A stretch of 6,322 nucleotides of DNA from the NCBI GenBank assembly GCA_964402115.1, contig CAYOBW010000375.1, forward strand, positions 1 through 6,322. Reading direction: 5' to 3'. The DNA comes from CAYOBW01 sp964402115. GTDB taxonomy: Bacteria > Verrucomicrobiota > Kiritimatiellia > UBA8416 > CAYOBW01. Shown piece by piece: positions 1 to 6,322 of this stretch (position 1 is the first letter of the stretch; the number at the start of each line of letters is the position of its first letter). The notes beneath the pieces were generated by a model that searched no databases, had not been told where the DNA came from, and worked only from the letters and a program-made list of their open reading frames with translations. Position numbers and translations under genes: made by a program.

Positions 1-73
1 GAAGGGTGCAATAGCGAATCCCGGGCCCTCAGCCGTTCGCATGATGGCCACCGGAGGATTTCTGAGACCGGCT

Positions 74-95
74 TGGGAGAGGGACGGGGTGAGGG
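74..95 (-). repeat. CCCTCACCCC-type dispersed repeat motif
   Basis: On the minus strand this reads CCCTCACCCCGTCCCTCTCCC. It matches the general form CCCTCACCC...CCCTCTCCC, which I know as a very common dispersed intergenic motif in many high-GC bacteria. Only one copy lies in the window, so its repetitive nature here is inferred from that resemblance. It sits directly after the candidate terminator hairpin, a usual location for such elements. Confidence 0.45.
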
Positions 96-96
96 T

Positions 97-113
97 TGTG
101 GGCAAAGCCCACA
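97..113 (-). terminator. Short hairpin downstream of the helical protein gene
   Basis: TGTGGGC (97-103), a three-base spacer and GCCCACA (107-113) form a perfect 7-bp stem beginning 14 bases past the stop at 128. This is the expected place for a transcription end. There is no U-tract after it on the minus strand, so it is only a candidate terminator or RNA 3'-end stabiliser. Confidence 0.35.
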
Positions 114-127
114 TGCGGGCGAGCGTC

Positions 128-1144
128 TCACTGCGGCGGTGCGGCGGCGCCGGCTTTGCCCTGCCCGAACATCTGGGCGGCCATGTTGAGCCCCATGCGC
201 TGCATGCCCGCCATTTGCTCCTGCCACTGCTTGAAGTGCTCCAGTTGCGGGCCGCTGAGAATCGCTTCAGCGCGGGCGGCATGCCGCTGGTTCAGCTGGT
301 CCATCTGACGCAGCGTTTCCTGCACCCGTTCCTCGGTCATCTGGGAGGGGTCGGGGGCTTCGCCCTGCTTCTGCAGCAGGGAATCCTGGGGCATCTGCTT
401 GCGCTCCTCGTGCAGCGCCGCCACGAGGTCGTACTCCTGCTGTTCGCTGAGGACCTGTTCGGCGCCAAGCGTCTTCGCGAACATCGTCACCTGCATCTGA
501 TCGGGCACGACCTCCTCGTACTGCTTGAACACCTCGCCGGCTTCGGGGCCGAGGAACTCCTGGATGGCGCGATCGTACTCGGCTTTGGTCTTCTGGAGCT
601 GCTCCGCGGCCTTCTGGCGGTCATCTGCCGTGCCGCTCAGCAGCGCCATGCCGCCCTCGGCCAGCGCCATCTGCCGGTCGAGCAGCATGTCGCGCAGGTG
701 CTCGTGCTGTTCGGCCGTCATGTTCAGGTACTTGGGCAGCGCGCCGTACATCTGGTCGAGCATCACCTTCTGCTGCGCGCGCATCATTTCCTTCATCTGG
801 GGATTCTTCATCATCGCCGTCACGGCGCTGGCGAAATTCGTGCCCAGGCCCGGGAGGGGCGGCGGGGCGGACGCAGCGGGAGCGACCGGGACGGCAGGCG
901 CGGCGGCGACAGCTGGCACAACCGGCGAGGGGGCCTCGGCCAGGTCTGGCTCGGCTGCCGGGGCAGCCGGGCGGGTGACGGGTCGTGTCACCGCCGCGGA
1001 CGACGCGGTACGTTTCTGCGCCGCGGTCCGGGCCACGCTCAGTTCCCCCCTGACCGCGTGCAGCATGCGGTTCTGGCGCAGCACAACCGCGCCCAGGATC
1101 CCCACTGCGACGACCAGCAACACAATCGCAATTGCCTTCTTCAT
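128..1144 (-). CDS. Membrane-anchored helical protein with LTxxQ-like motifs
   Basis: A 338-residue protein of unproven function. Residues 4-22 (AIAIVLLVVAVGILGAVVL) form one membrane anchor after two lysines, with no lipobox cysteine. The rest would lie outside the cytoplasmic membrane. Residues about 45-98 are a Pro/Ala/Val linker. Residues about 103-326 are predicted all-helical and rich in Met, Gln and Glu, with three LTxxQ-like motifs: MTAEQ (142-146), LSEQQ (232-236) and LSGPQ (296-300). LTxxQ motifs mark Spy/CpxP-type periplasmic proteins, which act in envelope stress or as chaperones. Whether this is a true homologue is uncertain. I recall similar anchored helical proteins from Verrucomicrobia. 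The start is the ATG at 1144, six bases after AAAGGGA. The GTG one codon earlier sits too close to that site. The gene may be co-transcribed with the 73-residue ORF before it. The protein could be an output or sensor of the kinase system, which is inference. Confidence 0.85.
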   Translation of the reverse strand: MKKAIAIVLLVVAVGILGAVVLRQNRMLHAVRGELSVARTAAQKRTASSAAVTRPVTRPAAPAAEPDLAEAPSPVVPAVAAAPAVPVAPAASAPPPLPGLGTNFASAVTAMMKNPQMKEMMRAQQKVMLDQMYGALPKYLNMTAEQHEHLRDMLLDRQMALAEGGMALLSGTADDRQKAAEQLQKTKAEYDRAIQEFLGPEAGEVFKQYEEVVPDQMQVTMFAKTLGAEQVLSEQQEYDLVAALHEERKQMPQDSLLQKQGEAPDPSQMTEERVQETLRQMDQLNQRHAARAEAILSGPQLEHFKQWQEQMAGMQRMGLNMAAQMFGQGKAGAAAPPQ

Positions 1145-1158
1145 CACGATCCCTTTCG

Positions 1159-1380
1159 TTAGCGTCTCTTCTCACCCGAGGGATGGGCTTCGGAGCGGGG
1201 AGTTGCAGCAGACTCCATAGCTTCCCGAAAGACCTCCCTCATGCGTCTCGCATCAACTGCTCTCGTGTACACATCGTCGAGTCCGTCCAAGCCCCTCGAA
1301 CGGGATGTCTCGGCCTCACCGATCAGCGCGCGGCGGCGAGCCGATCTTGGTTCACGCACGATGGTCTTGTCCGCACCCAT
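1159..1380 (-). CDS. Doubtful small Arg-rich hypothetical protein
   Basis: A possible 73-residue hydrophilic protein with 15 arginines, no membrane segment, no recognised motif and no family I know. For it: nothing else fills this stretch, AGGAAGAG lies about ten bases before the ATG at 1378-1380, and its TAA ends 14 bases before the ATG of the next gene, a spacing typical of co-transcribed genes. Against it: third codon positions are less GC-rich than in the neighbours, the open frame continues upstream of the ATG to about 1457 without another usable start, and high-GC DNA throws up such frames by chance. A truncated remnant of a longer gene is another reading. Confidence 0.35.
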   Translation of the reverse strand: MGADKTIVREPRSARRRALIGEAETSRSRGLDGLDDVYTRAVDARRMREVFREAMESAATPRSEAHPSGEKRR

Positions 1381-1497
1381 GGTCCGTCTCTTCCTGGTCC
1401 GGCTTCTGTCGCTGTCTACATCCGCGCGGCTGTCAGAGATCGTGGTGGCCGACTCATTCCGTGCTCACGATCTCCACCCGCGGCATGGCGACTGGCC
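1381..1497. other. Spacer between the kinase and the downstream genes
   Basis: This 117-base gap is the widest break in the leftward gene series. It holds the GAGATCGTG inverted repeat and, near its left end, a purine-rich AGGAAGAG that could serve the 73-residue ORF. I could not pick out a promoter with confidence. The gap suggests that the genes to its left may form a separate transcription unit. Confidence 0.5.
1436..1474. repeat. 9-bp inverted repeat in the spacer after the kinase gene
   Basis: GAGATCGTG (1436-1444) and CACGATCTC (1466-1474) are perfect inverted arms separated by 21 bases. In the minus-strand transcript they would form a stem-loop starting about 24 bases after the kinase stop, where a terminator or processing site would sit. 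No U-run follows, so termination would need Rho or another factor. A binding site for a dimeric regulator of the downstream genes is an alternative, though the spacing is wide. Confidence 0.5.
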
Positions 1498-3861
<2,364 letters not shown>

Positions 3862-3891
3862 CCGCGCGGTTCGGTTACACGGTTTCTCGCA

Positions 3892-4638
3892 TCAGCCCCT
3901 CAATGCGGCGAACAGGGCCTGCATTTCGGCGGCGACGCTGTCGCCATCCTCCAGGGTGCCGGCCACTTCCGCCTTCAGCAACTCCCGGAAACGCCCTCTC
4001 AAACGGTGTATCGCCACCTTCAGGGCGTTAGCATTCATCCCGCAGCGCGCGGCCAGGGCCGCCTGGTCGCCGTGTTCCGCCTCGCCCGCCAGCCAGGGCT
4101 TGACGTTCTCGAAGAACTCCGAGCGGCCTTCCGCGGCGCACTCGCGGCGCAGCGCCGCCAGCGCGTGCGCCAGCACCGTCAGCGCCCACTGTCGGTCGAA
4201 CGCGGCATCGGGCGCGAGCACACTCGCGTCCTGCACCGTACGCGCCTCGGCCGCCTCGTCGTCATCCAGCGAAAGGCCCGCTACCCCACCGCCGCGCTTC
4301 CGGCGCCCCGCCGCTTCGCGCCGGTGGGAGAGGAAGTGCTTGACCGCGCCCAACAGATACGAGCGAAAACGCCCGCGCTCCCGCTGGGCGTGCTCGATAG
4401 CGCCACCCGCCAGGACTTGGGCAAAGAAGTCGTGAGCCGCGTCCCGCGCGGCGTCCGCTTCTCGTAACTGGCAGCGCAGGAAGACGGCCACGGGCTCGTA
4501 GTACGCCGCGCAAAGGGCAGCCAGTTCGCGACGCCCCTCGGGCGAATCCGCCTGGGCGCGCCCCACCTGGGACCAGCGCGTCGTGCGGAACGTCGCGGCG
4601 TGCGACCCCGCCTTCCCGTCTGTGGACTCTGAAGTCAT
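3892..4638 (-). CDS. ECF-like RNA polymerase sigma factor (sigma-70 family), paired with kinase
   Basis: A 248-residue sigma factor that would direct RNA polymerase to a small regulon. FRTTRW (residues 17-22) is the N-terminal signature of the sigma factors found beside Ser/Thr kinases in Verrucomicrobia and relatives. Region 2 spans about 36-106, with DAARDAAHDFFAQVL in the place of the usual EDAEDLTQEFF segment and RFRSYLLGAVKHFLSHRRE following. A linker at 107-185 leads to region 4 (about 190-222), where AALAARCGMNANALKVAIHR is the helix-turn-helix and RLRGRFRELLKAEV continues it. The tail EDGDSVAAEMQALFAAL matches the usual acidic end of this group. I chose the ATG at 4638 because GGGGGAG lies just before it and it leaves a normal-length lead before FRTTRW. 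In-frame ATGs at 4650 and 4668 are alternatives. It lies 30 bases before the kinase gene, and regulation by the kinase is the likely, unproven, link. Confidence 0.93.
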   Translation of the reverse strand: MTSESTDGKAGSHAATFRTTRWSQVGRAQADSPEGRRELAALCAAYYEPVAVFLRCQLREADAARDAAHDFFAQVLAGGAIEHAQRERGRFRSYLLGAVKHFLSHRREAAGRRKRGGGVAGLSLDDDEAAEARTVQDASVLAPDAAFDRQWALTVLAHALAALRRECAAEGRSEFFENVKPWLAGEAEHGDQAALAARCGMNANALKVAIHRLRGRFRELLKAEVAGTLEDGDSVAAEMQALFAALRG

Positions 4639-4696
4639 GGTCTCCCCCATCGGCACACAGCCTGACATGAATACCTGACGTATTGGAACGGGAAGG

Positions 4697-5069
4697 TTAC
4701 GCCTCAAACCGCAGCAGGAGGAGGGTCACCCAGAGCAGGAGGCCGGTCAGGAACGCGATGACAACCAGCAGGAAGCCGCCCATCGGCAGGCGCGGCGGCG
4801 TGACGCGATTCGCTGCGACAGTCAGCCCGTGCAAGCCGCCGAAGAACGCCACGAAGAGGCAGGCCAGCCAAGCGAACCGCGCACGCAGCAGCGCGACTGT
4901 CGTTGCGCGCCGCTCCGGCGCGAGCCAGTAGTCGCGGTTCGGCCACGGCGTACCCCGCTCCGCCGGCGCCGCGGCCGGCAGAGACGCTGCCGCGCGGCGG
5001 CAGGGTCTTCGACGCGGAATTCAAGTTCGACGGCGTTGGCGGGCGGGGGTAGGTGTCCGACGTTTTCAT
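4697..5069 (-). pseudogene. Small two-helix membrane protein gene with an apparent one-base frameshift
   Basis: The start ATG (5067-5069) overlaps the previous stop as ATGA and has an AGGTG motif just upstream. The opening reads MKTSDTYPRPPTP. About 85 bases later the coding signal moves to another frame, which reads NRDYWLAPERR, a helix around RFAWLACLFVAFFGGL, then PMGGFLLVVIAFLTG and LLLWVTLLLLRFEA, ending at TAA 4697-4699. That second frame has a stop at 5021-5023 and no ATG, GTG or TTG before the first helix, so it cannot start alone. The span is 373 bases, that is 124 codons plus one, so removing one base in the GC-rich stretch 4955-4983 restores a 123-residue protein with two membrane helices. 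Explanations are a sequencing error, a recent mutation, or, less likely, programmed +1 frameshifting. Base choice at third positions stays GC-rich after the shift, which argues against long decay. Its position directly before the sigma factor suggests an accessory membrane component. I do not recognise the family. Confidence 0.7.
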
Positions 5070-6004
5070 GGCACCTGCGTTTCTGCCGCGATTCTGACTA
5101 TGGCTTTCTCGACACGCGTGCGAATCAGCGGACTCGGATCGCCGGCCGCCTGTCGCAGCGCCGGCAGGCTCTCCGCCGTGCCCCACTGCTCCAGTGCGTG
5201 CGCGGCGTTGACGCGCAGCGGCAGACTCGGGTTGTCGCGCAGCACCCCTGCCAGGGCCGCTGCCACGGCGGGCTGCGGGGCGGCCGGGCGGGTTCTGATC
5301 AGCTTCATCGAAGCCGGCACGACGCGGCGCTGCTCGCCGGATTCCAGGTCGGCGACGAGCGCTTGCGCCTCGCTTGCCGGGAGCACGGGCAACGAGTCGC
5401 GCAGGCGGGTGCTTGCGGGGGGGCGGCTGGCCGTGGGCCGGCTGGCCGGCTCGCGGCGGGACGAGGCCGGATTGTCGCTGGGGCGCGCTCGGCTGGGCAG
5501 GGCGGCAGCCGCGTCCCGCGGCGCGCCCGGGGCGGGGGCAGAGGCCGGACCGGTCTCGGGCTCAACCCGCGCGGGCCGCGGCGTGGCAGCCGGAGCCGGA
5601 CGCTCGTAGCCGGTCGCCCCGCCGGTTCCGTGTTCGCGACGCGGTATCGCGGACGGGGACTGCCTCGGCGCCGCAGCCGTGGGCGGCAAGGACGCGACGC
5701 GCTCCGCCTGCCGCTGCTGGGCGGCGTGACTGGCCTTCAGCATCTCCCGCTGCGCGCCCTTCACGGCCGGCACGATGACCGCGACGAGGAACAATACGTT
5801 AAGGGCCGCCGCAACGCAGCCGGTCAGCAGCCCGCCAACGGCCAGCCCCGTGCCGGGCTTGCCGCTTAGCAACGCGATCAGGCCGAGAACCAGCGCCGCG
5901 AGGCTGAAGAACAGCCCCACCAGCGGAATCAAGCCGCAGATGCCTGCCACCAAAGCGATGATCGCCAGGGTGCGTGACGGCGCCGAAGGTGGGGGACGTT
6001 GCAT
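5066..6004 (-). CDS. DUF4190-like membrane protein with C-terminal HEAT-like repeats
   Basis: A 312-residue protein of unknown function. Residues about 12-46 and 53-81 are strongly hydrophobic with the Gly/Leu/Ala pattern of DUF4190-type membrane domains (AIIALVAGICGLIPLVG, then LALVLGLIALL-like and GLAVGGLLTG segments), giving two to three membrane helices. Residues about 82-205 form a low-complexity Pro/Ala/Arg/Ser linker. Residues about 210-308 read as HEAT-like helical repeats, clearest at LRVNAAHALEQWG followed by SLPALRQAAGDPSPLIRTRV, which suggests a protein-binding platform. The ATG at 6004 is preceded by AAAGGAG about nine bases upstream, a good Shine-Dalgarno. The stop codon TGA overlaps the ATG of the next gene (ATGA), so the two are probably translationally coupled. 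It appears to be the first gene of the sigma factor/kinase operon. A scaffold or partner role for the kinase is inference. The family calls come from sequence pattern only. Confidence 0.85.
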   Translation of the reverse strand: MQRPPPSAPSRTLAIIALVAGICGLIPLVGLFFSLAALVLGLIALLSGKPGTGLAVGGLLTGCVAAALNVLFLVAVIVPAVKGAQREMLKASHAAQQRQAERVASLPPTAAAPRQSPSAIPRREHGTGGATGYERPAPAATPRPARVEPETGPASAPAPGAPRDAAAALPSRARPSDNPASSRREPASRPTASRPPASTRLRDSLPVLPASEAQALVADLESGEQRRVVPASMKLIRTRPAAPQPAVAAALAGVLRDNPSLPLRVNAAHALEQWGTAESLPALRQAAGDPSPLIRTRVEKAIVRIAAETQVP

Positions 6005-6125
6005 GAGACGCGCTCCTTTCGGCTAACGCGGCGAGACCGGTATGGGCGCACGACCCGTCGGAGCGCGGTCGCCACGACGCACGCCACGCGGTGCCCGGAC
6101 CCGAACGTCGCTCGCATGGCCGTAT

Positions 6126-6155
6126 TTTCTACCAGACTCGCCACGCCGGGCGCAA
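6126..6155 (-). promoter_or_regulatory. Possible promoter for the DUF4190/sigma/kinase operon
   Basis: On the minus strand a TTGCGC (6150-6155) is followed after 18 bases by TAGAAA (6126-6131), which is preceded by TGG, giving an extended -10 TGn element. It matches the housekeeping consensus at only 3 of 6 and 4 of 6 positions. It is, however, the most AT-rich spot upstream of the first gene and would leave a leader of about 115 bases. An ECF-type promoter recognised by the operon's own sigma factor cannot be judged because its motif is unknown to me. Confidence 0.25.
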
Positions 6156-6169
6156 TACTCGACGGTGCG

Positions 6170-6195
6170 CCCAAATCCCCAGGCGGGGATTTGGG
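6170..6195. repeat. Perfect 11-bp inverted repeat with 4-base loop
   Basis: CCCAAATCCCC (6170-6180), loop AGGC, then GGGGATTTGGG (6185-6195). The stem is perfect and strong and would form in RNA from either strand. No T-run follows on either side, so it is not a classical intrinsic terminator. It could end a transcript entering from the right in a Rho-dependent or atypical way, or be a copy of a dispersed palindromic element. It lies just upstream of the proposed operon promoter. Confidence 0.75.
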
Positions 6196-6279
6196 GTGCG
6201 GAACCAGCCGTTCGCACGCTGGCCGCCGGCAGGTGTCTGAGACATGACGAGACTGACGCCGGTCTCATCGCGCTTGCCG

Positions 6280-6320
6280 GGACGGCCCGGGAGGACCGTC
6301 CTACGTTGGACGGCGCTCCC
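6280..6320. repeat. GC-rich interleaved palindromes, possible dispersed intergenic element
   Basis: GGACGG (6280-6285) can pair with CCGTCC (6296-6301). That same CCGTCC can also pair with GGACGG at 6308-6313, and the second pairing extends past a two-base mismatch through GGGAG (6289-6293) and CTCCC (6316-6320). Two mutually exclusive hairpins sharing one arm are typical of repetitive intergenic elements or of switch-like leader RNA. It is cut by the window edge, so its true limits are unknown. Confidence 0.5.
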
Positions 6321-6322
6321 GC

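Larger units (their letters stand above)
6005..6322. other. Intergenic region upstream of the operon
   Basis: Apart from the two inverted-repeat structures and the weak promoter, I see no gene here. Open frames exist on both strands but are Arg/Ala/Pro-rich, lack recognisable motifs and have no convincing ribosome site. The AAAGGAG serving the gene that starts at 6004 lies in this region. It is the likely control region of the whole leftward operon. Confidence 0.6.

Noticed and set aside
41..1162. A 373-codon plus-strand open frame over the helical protein gene
   Set aside because: Its His/Leu/Arg-rich translation lacks motifs, while the minus-strand frame has an anchor, a linker, a good ribosome site and sensible composition.
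1454..1486. Ten-residue ORF MPRVEIVSTE in the spacer after the kinase
   Set aside because: It is tiny, has no ribosome site and lies across the inverted repeat. Chance is the simplest explanation.
3877..3894. Five-codon ORF whose ATG overlaps the sigma factor stop (TGATG)
   Set aside because: It is too short to call and its ATG has no ribosome site of its own. It may only help keep ribosomes near the kinase start.
4704..5186. A 160-residue minus-strand frame taken as one intact protein
   Set aside because: Its upstream third overlaps the HEAT protein gene in a wrong frame and its C-terminal part is an Arg/Ala/Pro-rich shadow of the membrane helices. Only the MKTSDTYPRPP segment is likely real.
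4829..5869. A 346-codon plus-strand open frame over the DUF4190/HEAT gene
   Set aside because: Its Arg/Gly-rich translation has no recognisable domain. The opposite strand has clear membrane helices and a ribosome site.

Overview
The window is high-GC bacterial DNA, and every gene I can support lies on the minus strand. Gene order in transcription runs from the right end of the window to the left. The protein types point to Verrucomicrobia or a close PVC-group relative. The evidence is an ECF-like sigma factor with an FRTTRW start motif next to a receptor-like Ser/Thr kinase that opens with a CPKCG...CPAC zinc ribbon. That pairing is, from my knowledge, characteristic of those genomes. No rRNA or marker gene is present, so the assignment is an inference.

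Layout from right to left. Positions 6005-6322 hold no convincing gene, but they carry two hairpin-forming sequences and a possible promoter. Positions 5066-6004 encode a membrane protein with a DUF4190-like N-terminus, a long Pro/Ala/Arg linker and a HEAT-like C-terminus. Overlapping its stop by ATGA is a small two-helix membrane protein gene (4697-5069) that is readable only with one frameshift. After 58 bases comes the sigma factor (3892-4638), then the kinase (1498-3861), which has five predicted membrane helices and an extracytoplasmic C-terminal half. A 117-base spacer with a 9-bp inverted repeat separates the kinase from a doubtful 73-residue ORF (1159-1380). This is followed closely by a membrane-anchored, Met/Gln-rich helical protein with LTxxQ-like motifs (128-1144). 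The left end holds a short hairpin and a CCCTCACCCC-type dispersed repeat.

Working model (inference): the right-hand four genes form one operon for a surface signalling system. The kinase would sense something outside the membrane through a domain that looks like a signal peptidase (S26) fold with both catalytic positions lost, plus a beta-rich domain. It would then act on the co-encoded sigma factor. The two small membrane proteins would be accessory or scaffold components, and the LTxxQ-like protein could be a periplasmic stress or sensor component or an output. The most notable points are the catalytically dead S26-like domain fused to a kinase and the single-base frame disruption in the small membrane protein gene.
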